Shown: piece after piece, positions 16,769 to 25,813 of the stretch
Position numbering within the stretch: position 1 is the stretch's first letter
How the letters are laid out: every line of letters begins with the position of its first letter
Assembly (NCBI RefSeq): GCF_020829625.1
Contig: NZ_JAIVFX010000002.1
Location: forward strand, 186,001 to 250,000
Direction of reading: 5' to 3'
DNA length: 64,000 nt
Source of the DNA: Nostoc sp. XA010
GTDB lineage: Bacteria; Cyanobacteriota; Cyanobacteriia; Cyanobacteriales; Nostocaceae
Position numbers and translations under genes: made by a program
The notes under the pieces: generated by a model
Database searches by the model: none
The model's input: the letters and a program-made list of their open reading frames with translations, nothing else
What the model was told of the DNA's origin: nothing

Positions 16769-18415
16769 ATGTTCCTCACCCAAACTGTTCCCCGTCAACG
16801 AGAAATTCTTGAAGTATTCCTTCGCAATGGCTGGGACTATATGCGAAGGTTACTTACTGGTGGCAAAGCTGATGAACCTCAGCTACCTACACCTGCGGTT
16901 TTAAAAAATATCCTGGTAGACTTGGGGCCAGTTTACGTTAAACTTGGTCAGCTACTTTCTACCCGTCCAGATTTACTCAGCGCCTCTTATATTGAGGAAC
17001 TATCAACTTTACAAGACGAAGTACCGCCAGTTCCTTGGTCAGAGATAGAAATAATCCTCCGTAAAGAATTAAAACGTCCACTAACAGAAACCTTCAGCAC
17101 AGTTAACCCGATTCCAGTAGCAGCCGGATCAATTGCTCAGACACATCGCGCTACATTAGCAGACGGTCGAGAAGTCGCTCTGAAAGTGCAACGTCCAGGA
17201 ATTGATTTGACTATTGCCCAAGATATTGCTTTAATTCAAGGTATTGCCGATTTAGTGGCGCGAACTGAATTTGGGCAAACCTATGAAATCAAATCCATTG
17301 CCGAAGAATTTACCAAAGCTCTAGAAGCCGAGTTAGATTTTACACGGGAAGCGGGTTTTACAGACCAACTGCGGCGCAATTTATCTAAAAGTCGCTGGTT
17401 TGATCCCACGCAAATAGTGGTTGCGGAAATTAACTGGGAATTGACCACTGCAAAATTACTGGTGATGGAATGGCTGGATGGAGTGCCGTTCCTAGCGGCG
17501 GATTTGGATAATGACCCCAACGTTAAAGACCCTGCTCTCAAGCGTAAAGAAATAACTACTTTGTTATTTCGGGTATTTTTCCAACAACTATATATTGATG
17601 GCTTTTTTCACGCCGATCCCCATCCAGGAAACTTGTTTTATCTCAAAGATAGTCGTGTTGCCCTCTTAGACTGTGGGATGGTAGGAAGACTTGATCCCCG
17701 CACACAGCAGATATTAACAGAGATGTTGTTAGCGATCGTTGATTTAGATGCTCAAAGGTGCGCTCAATTAACTTTGCAGCTATCAGATTCTGCTCAACCA
17801 GTAATTTTGTCGCGGTTAGAAAATGATTACGATCGCATGTTGCGAAAGTATCACAATGTCAGCCTCACACAAATAAACTTCAGTCAGATAATTTATGAAG
17901 TTTTACAAGTTGCCCGCAACAACAAAATTAGATTACCTAGTAATATGGGTTTGTATGCCAAAACCCTAGCGAATTTAGAGGGTGTAGCGCGGACATTCAA
18001 CCCAGAACTTAACTTTTTTGATGAAGTTAAACCATTAATTACAGACTTGTTTCGTCGGCAATTAGTGGGCGATAATCCAGTGCCATCGCTCCTCAGGACA
18101 ATCCTAGATATTAAAAGTCTGTCTCTCCAATCTCCTCGCCAAATTGAACTGTTATTAGACCGAGTTACCTCGGAAACTCTACAGTGGAATTTATCGCTGC
18201 GGGGGTTAGATGGTGTGCGGCGCACTATGGACGATGCGGCTAACCGACTATCTTTTAGTATATTAGTGGGTTCGCTGATTATGGGTGCAGCAATTATTTC
18301 CACCAAAGCGCAGACAACACAGTTATCTTTTTTAAGTACCACTCTGTTTGCAGTCGCTAGTTTATTGGGTTTGTGGTTAATTATTAGTACATTGCGATCG
18401 GGACGTTTACGGTAA
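16769..18415 (+). CDS. ABC1/UbiB-family atypical kinase-like protein
   Basis: 548 residues, the usual length for cyanobacterial ABC1K proteins. Conserved family motifs appear in order: KLGQLLSTRPDLL (KxGQ), VAAGSIAQTHRATLADG (Ala-rich loop replacing the glycine loop), VALKVQRPGI, EAELDFTREA, then GFFHADPHPGNLF (catalytic HxDxxPxN) and LLDCGMVGRLD (DFG-like). Two hydrophobic segments close the C-terminus (LSFSILVGSLIMGAAIISTK and LFAVASLLGLWLIISTL). ABC1 proteins support quinone or prenyl-lipid metabolism; in cyanobacteria and plastids they relate to plastoquinone/tocopherol. The heptamer array ends directly before the start codon, so no normal ribosome site is visible. The exact substrate is unknown. 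Confidence 0.9.
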   Translation: MFLTQTVPRQREILEVFLRNGWDYMRRLLTGGKADEPQLPTPAVLKNILVDLGPVYVKLGQLLSTRPDLLSASYIEELSTLQDEVPPVPWSEIEIILRKELKRPLTETFSTVNPIPVAAGSIAQTHRATLADGREVALKVQRPGIDLTIAQDIALIQGIADLVARTEFGQTYEIKSIAEEFTKALEAELDFTREAGFTDQLRRNLSKSRWFDPTQIVVAEINWELTTAKLLVMEWLDGVPFLAADLDNDPNVKDPALKRKEITTLLFRVFFQQLYIDGFFHADPHPGNLFYLKDSRVALLDCGMVGRLDPRTQQILTEMLLAIVDLDAQRCAQLTLQLSDSAQPVILSRLENDYDRMLRKYHNVSLTQINFSQIIYEVLQVARNNKIRLPSNMGLYAKTLANLEGVARTFNPELNFFDEVKPLITDLFRRQLVGDNPVPSLLRTILDIKSLSLQSPRQIELLLDRVTSETLQWNLSLRGLDGVRRTMDDAANRLSFSILVGSLIMGAAIISTKAQTTQLSFLSTTLFAVASLLGLWLIISTLRSGRLR

Positions 18416-18581
18416 AGTGTATGTATCGTACTTGAGGAATGACCACCACAGTAAATCATGATATGTCATGTCACTAGCGAAAATCCCTGCTTTAGTATTT
18501 GGAACCAGAGATAAATAGCGATAAACACTAACCGTTTACGTGTGTTTACCTGTGTACATCTGTGGTTCTAAATATAAAAAT

Positions 18582-19562
18582 ATGTCAATCATCATTGCTG
18601 AAAAGCTAAGTAAATCTTATCCAGTGGCAGTTAAAAGTCCGGGTATTAAAGGTACAATTAGCCACTTTTTTCGCCGCACCTACCGTTCAATTCAAGCAGT
18701 TCAGGATGTTTCCTTTGAAATTGCCCCTGGTGAAGTAGTAGGGTTTTTGGGCCCAAATGGGGCTGGTAAAACCACCACGCTCAAAATGCTTACGGGGCTG
18801 ATTCATCCATCTAGCGGTACAGTTCAAGTAGCTGGACAAATTCCATTTCATCGGAAAGAAGCATTTTTGCAAAAAATTACCTTGGTAATGGGGCAAAAGC
18901 AGCAGTTAATTTGGGACTTGCCAGCACTGGATTCTTTGAGAATTAATGCTGCTGTATACAACATCTCTGATAAAGAGTTCCAACGGCGGGTGGGAGAACT
19001 AACAGAGATGCTTTCTCTAGAAGGCAAGCTTACCCAGCCAGTACGGAAGCTTTCTTTGGGTGAACGGATGAAAGCAGAATTGCTAGCAGCGCTTTTGCAC
19101 CGTCCCCACGTATTATTCCTAGATGAACCAACGCTGGGACTAGATGTAAATGCTCAGGTAGCGGTGCGCGATTTTTTGCGCGACTACAATCAGCGTTATC
19201 AAGCTACAGTGCTGTTGACAAGTCATTACATGGCTGATATCACAGCTTTGTGTCAACGAGTGCTGTTGATTCACGAGGGAAGGCTGATGTATGACGGTAG
19301 TTTAGATGGACTACTAGAACGTTTTGCCCCATATCGGGAAGTTCATATAGAGTTAGCCCAACCTCTACCGATAGAAAAACTTATGACCTATGGTGATGTA
19401 CAACACTTAGAAGGGCGATCGGTGCATTTTATGATATCTAGAGAGGCGCTCACCCGCACCGTTTCTAAGATTTTGACGGATTTGGAGGTAATTGATTTAA
19501 CAGTTACCGAACCGCCTGTGGAAGAAGTTATTGGACGAGTTTTTCAGGCGGGTGTCGTGTAG
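18582..19562 (+). CDS. ABC-2 type exporter, ATP-binding protein
   Basis: 326 residues from the ATG at 18582; a GTG at 18540 would add 14 unlikely residues. Walker A is GFLGPNGAGKTTTLKML, the signature is KLSLGERMKAELLAAL, Walker B is HVLFLDEPTLGLD and the switch His is in LLTSHYMADI. The insertion SPGIKGTISHFFRRTYRSI between the first strand and VQDVSFEIAPGE is typical of the subgroup that works with DUF990-type permeases. The permease gene follows after 89 bases on the same strand. The cargo is unknown; relatives export polysaccharide, lipids or daunorubicin-like compounds. Confidence 0.9.
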   Translation: MSIIIAEKLSKSYPVAVKSPGIKGTISHFFRRTYRSIQAVQDVSFEIAPGEVVGFLGPNGAGKTTTLKMLTGLIHPSSGTVQVAGQIPFHRKEAFLQKITLVMGQKQQLIWDLPALDSLRINAAVYNISDKEFQRRVGELTEMLSLEGKLTQPVRKLSLGERMKAELLAALLHRPHVLFLDEPTLGLDVNAQVAVRDFLRDYNQRYQATVLLTSHYMADITALCQRVLLIHEGRLMYDGSLDGLLERFAPYREVHIELAQPLPIEKLMTYGDVQHLEGRSVHFMISREALTRTVSKILTDLEVIDLTVTEPPVEEVIGRVFQAGVV

Positions 19563-19651
19563 TAGAGAAGCGATTAATCGCTTCTTTACATTAATCGCGT
19601 CTGTACAAGAGTGCAGAATTCCGGGTAATTTTTGTAGCGGGAAGTGAATAA

Positions 19652-20440
19652 ATGAAGCGGATAATCAGAAAAGCCTTAACTTTGCTGTCAGTATACTACG
19701 CCTATATGATTGAGTATCGAGCAGAACTAATCTTATGGGTTTTGGCTGGCTCTTTGCCGATTATCCTTATGGGCGTCTGGATACAGGCAGCACAAGGCGG
19801 GCAGTTTGGGCTATCACCTGTGGATTTTGCTCGTTACTTCATCACAGTTTTCATCGTTAGGCAACTCACAGTTGTTTGGGTAATTTGGGAGTTTGAAAGG
19901 GAAGTAGTGGAAGGCAAGCTTTCGCCCAAGTTACTACAACCGCTCGACCCAGTATGGCATCACGTTGCATCCCATATTTCTGAAAGATTTGCTCGGCTAA
20001 CGTTTGCTTTTTTATTAGTGGGATTATTTTTTATTCTTTATCCTCAAGCTTTTTGGGTACCAAGTTTGAGTAGGTTTTTGCTGTTTACATTGGCGGCGAT
20101 GTTAGCTTTTGCTTTGCGGTTTACGATTCAATACACCTTTGCCATGTTCGCCTTTTGGACAGAACGGGCTAGCGCTTTAGAAAATTTTTGGTTGTTGTTT
20201 TATCTCTTTTTATCTGGTTTGATAGCACCTTTAGAGGTCTTTCCAGAACCTGTGCAGAAAATAGTGATGTTTACGCCTTTTCCCTATTTGATTGATTTTC
20301 CTGCGAGTCTTTTGGTAGGGCTACCCGTGGATATAGGGCAAGGATTTGGGTCAATGGTGGGATGGATATTAGTGTTTTTGGGTGCGAATCGCTTTCTTTG
20401 GCGTGCAGGTTTAAAGCGTTACTCTGGGATGGGAGCTTAA
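19652..20440 (+). CDS. ABC-2 family permease (DUF990-like)
   Basis: 262 residues with about six membrane segments (for example LILWVLAGSLPIILMGVWIQ, FAFLLVGLFFILYPQAFWV, MVGWILVFLGANRFLW). The opening with SVYYAYMIEYRAELILW and the middle VIWEFEREVVEGKLSPKLLQ, then PLDPVWHH, are hallmarks of the ABC2_membrane_6/DUF990 family. It partners the ATPase just upstream. In many genomes two such permeases follow the ATPase; here only one is present, and the next gene is a decayed Rpn remnant, so it may work as a homodimer or with a permease coded elsewhere. Confidence 0.85.
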   Translation: MKRIIRKALTLLSVYYAYMIEYRAELILWVLAGSLPIILMGVWIQAAQGGQFGLSPVDFARYFITVFIVRQLTVVWVIWEFEREVVEGKLSPKLLQPLDPVWHHVASHISERFARLTFAFLLVGLFFILYPQAFWVPSLSRFLLFTLAAMLAFALRFTIQYTFAMFAFWTERASALENFWLLFYLFLSGLIAPLEVFPEPVQKIVMFTPFPYLIDFPASLLVGLPVDIGQGFGSMVGWILVFLGANRFLWRAGLKRYSGMGA

Positions 20441-20595
20441 ATAATTTAACATTCAATTAAAAAAATCTCATCCAATGATTTGGCTAAGTACAGCTTTGCG
20501 TCAAACCGTGCAGAACCGAGGGTAATGAAATGCAGAGGGTACGCAAAGGTTTGATATGTGGTAATTTCTTCGCTACTAATTTATAAAATTATGTA

Positions 20596-20925
20596 CTAAG
20601 TTGAGAAAGTTTGAATGCTACTGATAAGTCCACGCAATTCGTCTAAAGTATTTAGCGTTTTAAATCTTCGCTTAATTACCTCTAGTTGCTCTAAATCTGA
20701 AATTTGAGAGATTTCTGGCATTAATTCTAATCCCTCACTGCCAAATTTTATCTCCAAAGCGAGTTCAATACCTGACAGTATCTCTTCTTGCCGTCCTCGT
20801 TCTTCCCCACGTTGTTCGCCCTCTCTCAAAATTTGCTGATACCAGGGAGATTCGCGTAACACTGCCATATCCCACCTCATGATTTGCTGAACTAAAGCGC
20901 TGTCTAATGCGAAGGTAGCAAAAAA
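20596..20925 (-). pseudogene. 5'-truncated Rpn-family (PD-(D/E)XK nuclease/transposase-like) remnant
   Basis: Only the C-terminal part of the family is present. Reading back from the internal Met at 20880, the frame continues as FFATFALDSALVQQIMRWD, the same motif as FFASFVLDTPLVQQIMRWD in the intact gene at 50991-51842, and then breaks near 20925 and meets a stop. Downstream are ESPWYQQILREGEQRGEERG and a helical tail ending SSIQTFST. The catalytic N-terminal domain is missing, so the piece cannot be an active nuclease. It lies behind the ABC-2 permease on the opposite strand. Confidence 0.75.
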
Positions 20926-21069
20926 GCCATGACGTGATAATCACAGAAAGTATACTGCAATTGATATCGGACGGTTACAGCAGTTTGGGGAGTTTATTGA
21001 GGAATCTTTACCTTTAATAAAATACACCCAATATCAAATCTGGAATCCAATTAAATAAAATAAATTTTG

Positions 21070-22794
21070 TTACAAATTACTCGGTATAGTCTTAAAGTTT
21101 TCTGCCGTCCCCAAAGAATAATCTTCTAACTTAAAATCAGCAAAAGGTTTCTTTTCTAACCTATTCCGTAATGCTTCTTCGAGAATTACACCTGCTGATT
21201 GTTTTTTAACACCAATGATTATAATACTTCTCTGATATTTAGTTAAATCCTGATTTGCCTGACAATCACTCCGTTGAAATTGTCCCAAATTTAATATACG
21301 ATAACCTTTGATGCTTGGTGTATTAATAAATATTTTTTTTACTAAAAATTTTATTTGTTTGGAACGTTCTAGAGCCATTCGCTGTTGAACTTCTATATTA
21401 CCTTTGCAAGAAGCTGTGCCTACAGAAATAATCTCACTGGGGTCTTCCATTATATTCTGTATACCTTCTTGTTCTAAGCTCAACTTTAAAAGGTCAAGAC
21501 TAATAATTTCATCATTATATTTAATTTGAAAATTGCTACCTAAAAGCCATTTATATTCTATTGATAAAACAGCTATATTAAATTCGGCTACCCTGCCCTG
21601 ACTATCCCTACCTTCTTGATAAGGAAAATAATCAATATTACCTTTTTTTTTGGGGGATTGCCCGTAATTTTGCCTTACAGAAAATTTTGATGTCCGCGTT
21701 GCTAAAGCCACTATACTAATTAATCCTAATATCACTAGCAGCGCTGCAAAAAATTTCAGTAGTGGTACTTCTTCTGGCTGTTTTTGTGGAGAAAATGAAG
21801 TTTTAGTAATTAGTGGTGGCAATTGTTCGATATTACTATCCTCTACTAAATTAATATTTTCAGGAGTAGTTTCTGTTAGTTGGGTTTCAATTGGTTTTAG
21901 GCGTTGTAAAATCTCTTGGGCATTAGCGGGACGCTTTTCTATATCCGGTGCTGTGAGCCAATCAATTAAATTCAACAGTAAGGGTGAGATATGGATAGCA
22001 TGATTTTGCCAGTGCAATAAATTTTGCTGCATATCATACATATCTAAAGGATGGTATCCCGTGAGTAAAAATACAAATGTGCGTCCCAAGGCAAAGAAAT
22101 CTGATTGCGGTACTGCTTGAGCATTCATTTGTTCTGGAGCGCTGTAGCCAGATGACATAAGTGCTGTCATCCCATCGCCGTTGTTGAGTTTGTCTGGGTA
22201 GGTTTTATAAATTTCAGTGGCGGTGCCAAAATCAATCAGTACCAAATCCCCCCAGCCCTTACCAAGGGGGGAGCGAATCATGATATTAGATGGCTTAATA
22301 TCTCGGTGCAGGTACTGTTTACCATGCACTAAATCCAAAATTTCTACCAATTGTTTTAACCAAGCTACAGCTTGTTCCTGGGAAATAGGATAATTCTGCT
22401 GCTGCTTTAACCATTGTTCTAAGTTGTACCCATCGATTTTTTCCATTGCAATACAATGCAACACTAAACCATTTCGGGTTTGATATTGGAAGTAACTATC
22501 CTCTTTGGGAATGCCGGGATGCAAGAAGTGTCCTAATACGGTTACTTCTTGCTGAAATAGTTCTACTGCTTTGGCGTCGCCTGATAAATCCTCTTTGAGT
22601 ATCTTGAGGATTTTAGGGGTATCTTTTTCATAAGCTTCATAAACTTTACTAAACCCTGTTTTGTCACTCAACAGGCTCATCACCCGATAACGCCCTAGCA
22701 ATTCCAAATGGGAACCACAACTTTGACAAAAGCGGTTTTGATGATTATCCGGGTGGTTTGGTTTAGGGCAAACGGGATTGATACAAAGGCTCAT
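21070..22794 (-). CDS. membrane-anchored Ser/Thr protein kinase with zinc-ribbon N-terminus and C-terminal extracytoplasmic domain
   Basis: 574 residues from MSLCINPVCPKPNHP; the frame stays open upstream only because the heptamer array 22795-22830 has no stop there. N-terminal Cys pairs (CINPVC and FCQSCG) form the zinc ribbon common to cyanobacterial kinases. The kinase domain spans about residues 35-290 with HRDIKPSNIM, LVLIDFGTA and GYSAPEQ, so catalytic residues are intact. A membrane helix (FFAALLVILGLISIVALA) lies near residue 350. The outer domain of about 200 residues has SVGTASCKGN, ERSKQIKFLV and a closing QRSIIIIGV, which faintly resembles OmpA-type peptidoglycan-binding domains (inference). 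Such a layout suits sensing at the wall with cytoplasmic phosphorylation. Confidence 0.88.
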   Translation of the reverse strand: MSLCINPVCPKPNHPDNHQNRFCQSCGSHLELLGRYRVMSLLSDKTGFSKVYEAYEKDTPKILKILKEDLSGDAKAVELFQQEVTVLGHFLHPGIPKEDSYFQYQTRNGLVLHCIAMEKIDGYNLEQWLKQQQNYPISQEQAVAWLKQLVEILDLVHGKQYLHRDIKPSNIMIRSPLGKGWGDLVLIDFGTATEIYKTYPDKLNNGDGMTALMSSGYSAPEQMNAQAVPQSDFFALGRTFVFLLTGYHPLDMYDMQQNLLHWQNHAIHISPLLLNLIDWLTAPDIEKRPANAQEILQRLKPIETQLTETTPENINLVEDSNIEQLPPLITKTSFSPQKQPEEVPLLKFFAALLVILGLISIVALATRTSKFSVRQNYGQSPKKKGNIDYFPYQEGRDSQGRVAEFNIAVLSIEYKWLLGSNFQIKYNDEIISLDLLKLSLEQEGIQNIMEDPSEIISVGTASCKGNIEVQQRMALERSKQIKFLVKKIFINTPSIKGYRILNLGQFQRSDCQANQDLTKYQRSIIIIGVKKQSAGVILEEALRNRLEKKPFADFKLEDYSLGTAENFKTIPSNL

Positions 22795-22830
22795 AAGTGG
22801 GGAGTGGGGAGTGGGGAGTGGGGAAATGAG
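22795..22830. repeat. GTGGGGA heptamer array at the kinase start codon
   Basis: About four tandem GTGGGGA units (complement CCCCACT) directly before the kinase ATG. The array forms the last bases of the leader on the minus strand, and no ribosome site is visible in it. Confidence 0.8.
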
Positions 22831-22955
22831 TAAGATGGGGGAGATGGGGAAATAACCAATGCTCAATGCGCCATGCCCCATGCCCAATCTCGCTAGACAT
22901 TGCTCCTATTAATTCTTCTGTTGCCGTATGATAATCCCGTCCAATAATTGATTTT

Positions 22956-23795
22956 CTATCTGTGTTCTCCCAAGAAAGCTGCTACAGTTTGGTTAAATGA
23001 CTCTGGTTGTGTCAAAAACGGCCAATGGTTGCCAGGAACTTGACAGATGCGTAAGTTTTTAAGATAGGTTTTGTATGGTTGAATTTGCCAATCTTGGCGG
23101 TTCAAGCCTTGTTCTGGCTGGACGAACATGGTAGGGGTGTCAAGGTGGATTGTAAAACCAGGCACTTGCATTACTGCTTCAAAAATCCCGTCGCGGGCGG
23201 CTATAGTAAATTTACTGCCCCAACTACCATCGAGTTTTTGTTCTATTCCTGCTTGGAAGACTTGCTGCTGTAAGCAACTCCATCCTTGATATTGCTTTAA
23301 CTGCTGTGCTTGTTGTTCGGCTTCTTCATAACTGGCAAAGGGGCCCATGCTTTTGAGAAAAGGCAAGAAGCGATACAGCATGGGAAAAGTTACCCTGAAA
23401 AGGCTGGGCATTTTCCAGATGAAAATTGGATCGACTAGAATTATACTCCGCAAACGCTTTGGGTTTCGCCTTGCCCAGATGGCGGCTAATTTGCCTGTCC
23501 ACGAGTGGCTGACAATATGGGCAGATGTCCATCCGAGATGATCCATTAGTGCTTCGAGGTCTGCGATCGCACTTTCAAAGCTATAATCTTTCTTAGGCTT
23601 ACTACTTTGGCCATGTCCACGCATATCTGGTGCAACTATGTGGTATTCTGCCGCTAAGTAATCTCCTAAACTAGACCACACTACAGCATGGTCGCCTAAG
23701 CCGTGTAACAGCAGTAAGGGTTCTTGCCCTTGGTTCCACTCTAAGTAAGAAAGTTGAATATCAGGCTTTGCTAATATTTGACGTACAGGCATCAT
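22956..23795 (-). CDS. alpha/beta-fold hydrolase
   Basis: 279 residues of the alpha/beta hydrolase fold. The oxyanion strand LLLHGLGDHAVVWSSLG is followed by APDMRGHGQSSKP and the nucleophile elbow HIVSHSWTGKLAAI; the Ser is in S-H-S-W-T rather than the more usual G-x-S-x-G. The catalytic His is in PGNHWPFLTQPE near the C-terminus, and a lid of bulky residues lies between. Substrate unknown; the family includes esterases, C-C hydrolases and haloperoxidase-like enzymes. Two ATGs in tandem at 23795 and 23792 are possible starts. Confidence 0.85.
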   Translation of the reverse strand: MMPVRQILAKPDIQLSYLEWNQGQEPLLLLHGLGDHAVVWSSLGDYLAAEYHIVAPDMRGHGQSSKPKKDYSFESAIADLEALMDHLGWTSAHIVSHSWTGKLAAIWARRNPKRLRSIILVDPIFIWKMPSLFRVTFPMLYRFLPFLKSMGPFASYEEAEQQAQQLKQYQGWSCLQQQVFQAGIEQKLDGSWGSKFTIAARDGIFEAVMQVPGFTIHLDTPTMFVQPEQGLNRQDWQIQPYKTYLKNLRICQVPGNHWPFLTQPESFNQTVAAFLGEHR

Positions 23796-23919
23796 TGCAC
23801 ATCCACCAATGAAGAGATAGTTTCGCGTTTATATATTACTGCGAAAGAAGATGGACGAGATGGACGCAAAAAGATGGGACTTGACAGCTATAACAAAGCC
23901 TTGTAAGTTATTCCCAATC

Positions 23920-24840
23920 TCAACTTTTATCATAGGTCAAATTACCTGGATGCGATCGCGCATTTGGAGTCAGAGTAATTAAATCGTCAATATTGCGTTT
24001 CATTGTCTCGCAAATTGTATCTAGAGGTAAGTCGTTAGGGTCGTAACCAAAGGGGTTTTCTATCTCCAAGCCGATGGCTTCAATGCCAAATACTGTAAAA
24101 CCAACGAAAGCAGCAATTAAACCTGTCCACCAACCCAGACTCTCCACTATTTGAAATGGGAACAGAAAACAATATAGTAACAATAATTGCTTTAGATGAA
24201 TGGAATAAGCTAATGGCATAGGTGTTTTTAAAATCCGTTCGCAAGCACCTAAATTATCCACAAGATTATTCAATAATTCTTGCATAGACGTTAACTGATA
24301 GCTATTAAGGCAATTGCGATGATATTGCTCCTGTAAATAATCTCCTATCCAAAATGCAACCTCTATGGGGGGATTATTCATAATCTTCAGTTTTATATAC
24401 TTACTAGATGGCATTAAATCTTCTAACTCGCTATTGACTACTTCTCCCCGCAAATGTAATTTAGTTGTCACAGCAAAAGCTACCAATAAATTTAATGCTG
24501 TAATTTTATTTTCTTTATCTTTTGCAGAAAATTCGTCAATTGATACCCAAATTTGCCGAGCCAAATTTCGGATGTTATTTACTAAAGAACCCCAGCATTT
24601 TCTCCCTTCCCAAAATCGCTCATAAGCAGTATTGGTACGAAACACAAGTAACAAACCTAAAACGATACTAGGAATAACACTCCCTAAAATAGGTTGGGAT
24701 ACAGGCATCTTAAAATGGTAAAGTAGAGAAATCAAAAAGCCAAAAGCTCCACACCATAAAACATGTTTGTAAATTGCTTTAATAACTGAACCTTTAAATT
24801 GTAATTTTAGGCGTAGCCATGTGATTTTTTCGGCTGTCAT
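23920..24840 (-). CDS. bestrophin-family anion channel
   Basis: 306 residues with the bestrophin (UPF0187) layout: a first hydrophobic pair (VLWCGAFGFLISLLYHF, IPSIVLGLLLVFRTNTAYE), the family signature RTNTAYERFWEGRKCWGSLV, then NNIRNLARQIW, and a C-terminal pair (LLLLYCFLFPFQIVESLGWW, GLIAAFVGFTVFGIEAIGLE) followed by IENPFGYDPNDLPLD. Bestrophins form pentameric chloride/bicarbonate channels; thylakoid relatives tune proton motive force and carbon supply. The D/N-rich IENPFGYDPNDLP is the usual conserved tail. The start ATG is at 24840, and upstream lies the putative small-RNA array. Confidence 0.88.
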   Translation of the reverse strand: MTAEKITWLRLKLQFKGSVIKAIYKHVLWCGAFGFLISLLYHFKMPVSQPILGSVIPSIVLGLLLVFRTNTAYERFWEGRKCWGSLVNNIRNLARQIWVSIDEFSAKDKENKITALNLLVAFAVTTKLHLRGEVVNSELEDLMPSSKYIKLKIMNNPPIEVAFWIGDYLQEQYHRNCLNSYQLTSMQELLNNLVDNLGACERILKTPMPLAYSIHLKQLLLLYCFLFPFQIVESLGWWTGLIAAFVGFTVFGIEAIGLEIENPFGYDPNDLPLDTICETMKRNIDDLITLTPNARSHPGNLTYDKS

Positions 24841-25089
24841 GTAGTCGTCACCCTAAGAGAATATTTAGTGAACCGATAGATAAAATATCGATACTTTAAA
24901 AATAATAACTATAGTAATAGCACAATTGACAAAGAGGAGACTGTAAGAAATACTGTTATGAAGCTTACAATATATGCTAGCAGTAATGACTGTATCCTAC
25001 CTTATGTTACAATCATCTACCTGCTGTGTTACCAAAGAAAAAATGACACTTGATTGCTTGTCAGATGGAGGAGTTGATATTTCGCTTGT

Positions 25090-25175
25090 TTGACACAAAC
25101 TTAAGTATTCAAAACTGCTGACAGTATAAATTCGACAGGCTCCTTGATCGAGCCATAACTCCAAACGGAGTTTTT
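25090..25175 (+). ncRNA. putative small-RNA unit 0 (weak)
   Basis: TTGACA at 25090-25095, TATAAA at 25125-25130, a GGCTC/GAGCC hairpin at about 25138-25154 and a terminator AACTCC (25157-25162)/GGAGTT (25167-25172) with five Us. The distance from the TATA box to the terminator end is about 50 bases, shorter than in units 1-3, and the sequence is not clearly homologous to them. Offered as a possible diverged member. Confidence 0.3.
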
Positions 25176-25261
25176 ATTCGTAGAATTCCCTAGATGCATT
25201 GAGATTATGCGTATAAAAGAAGGTAATTTGCTCGTCGATTTGCGGATGAACAGACATAAAT

Positions 25262-25373
25262 ACATTTGAGTATATACCCTAACGACATCGGGCGATCGCA
25301 TCGGTCAAAATTGATTGATGTTAGAAACCTGTTACTACTCCAGATGCGCTTAAGGCATCTGGAGTTTCTTTTT
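25262..25373 (+). ncRNA. putative small-RNA unit 1
   Basis: Begins with ACATTTGAGT and then ATATACCCT (25262-25280), an extended -10-like element. About 65 bases later a strong terminator starts: CTCCAGATGC (25338-25347) and GCATCTGGAG (25355-25364), followed by TTTCTTTTT. The block CGGTCAAAATT at 25302-25312 matches CGGTGAAAATT in unit 3 at the same offset. A start near 25285 would give an RNA of about 90 bases. Confidence 0.55.
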
Positions 25374-25381
25374 GGAAATAA

Positions 25382-25410
25382 GCGATGTCTACGACGGGCT
25401 GCGCCTACGC
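25382..25410. repeat. Nostoc palindromic repeat between units 1 and 2
   Basis: GCGATGTCTACGACGGGC, then TGCGCCTACGC, one substitution from the copy inside the GAF kinase (11003). It sits just behind the unit 1 terminator. Confidence 0.8.
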
Positions 25411-25458
25411 AATTTTCCAAATCATCCGGATATGCCAAAACACGCCTGAATAGGAATG

Positions 25459-25565
25459 TATACTGAATTATCTATATCTAAATATGGGGCATTAGTTATT
25501 GATGTACCCCTCCTGCCAAACAACTCTCGCAAAACAGCCTCAGATTAACTGGGGCTGTTTTGCGT
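25459..25565 (+). ncRNA. putative small-RNA unit 2
   Basis: TATACT at 25459-25464, 186 bases after the corresponding box of unit 1. A GGGG/CCCC hairpin follows (about 25486-25510). The terminator-like stem GCAAAACAGCC (25529-25539)/GGCTGTTTTGC (25553-25563) lies at the same distance from the box as in units 1 and 3. The sequence itself is not clearly homologous to units 1 and 3. TCCGGA, a hexamer known from heterocyst-type promoters, occurs at 25425-25430, but its spacing to the box is too long. Confidence 0.45.
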
Positions 25566-25628
25566 TACTTCCGATAGAGAAGTTGGTAAACGCGAAGCAC
25601 AGTGGTTTGTCCTCATAGACTTTTATCT

Positions 25629-25742
25629 ACATTTGAGTGTATACCCTGATGACGTAGGATTCTCTTACGGTGAAAATTTGGTATAGGTAAATGTGTATCT
25701 TTCTTGGCTCCAGATTTGCCACAAATATTTCTGGAGTTTTTT
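25629..25742 (+). ncRNA. putative small-RNA unit 3
   Basis: ACATTTGAGT, then GTATACCCT at 25629-25647, matches unit 1 at 18 of 19 positions. CGGTGAAAATT follows at the same offset (25668-25678), and a terminator with CTCCAGA (25708-25714)/TCTGGAG (25730-25736) and six Us ends the unit. Units 1 and 3 are therefore diverged copies lying 367 bases apart, twice the array period. Confidence 0.55.
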
Positions 25743-25813
25743 CATTATTGGAGTTTAAAATTACCTTATCTAATTTAAACTCCAGCAGATATTTTACTTT
25801 TATTATGAACACG

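Noticed and set aside
17893-18459. 188-codon minus-strand frame
   Set aside because: Shadow of the ABC1/UbiB-like gene, without domain character.
25425-25470. TCCGGA followed by TATACT near unit 2, suggesting an NsiR1-type heterocyst promoter
   Set aside because: The gap between the hexamer and the TATACT box is 28 bases (20 to the alternative TAGGAAT), too long for a -35/-10 pair, and neighbours are not hetF. I keep the array idea but not the NsiR1 identity.
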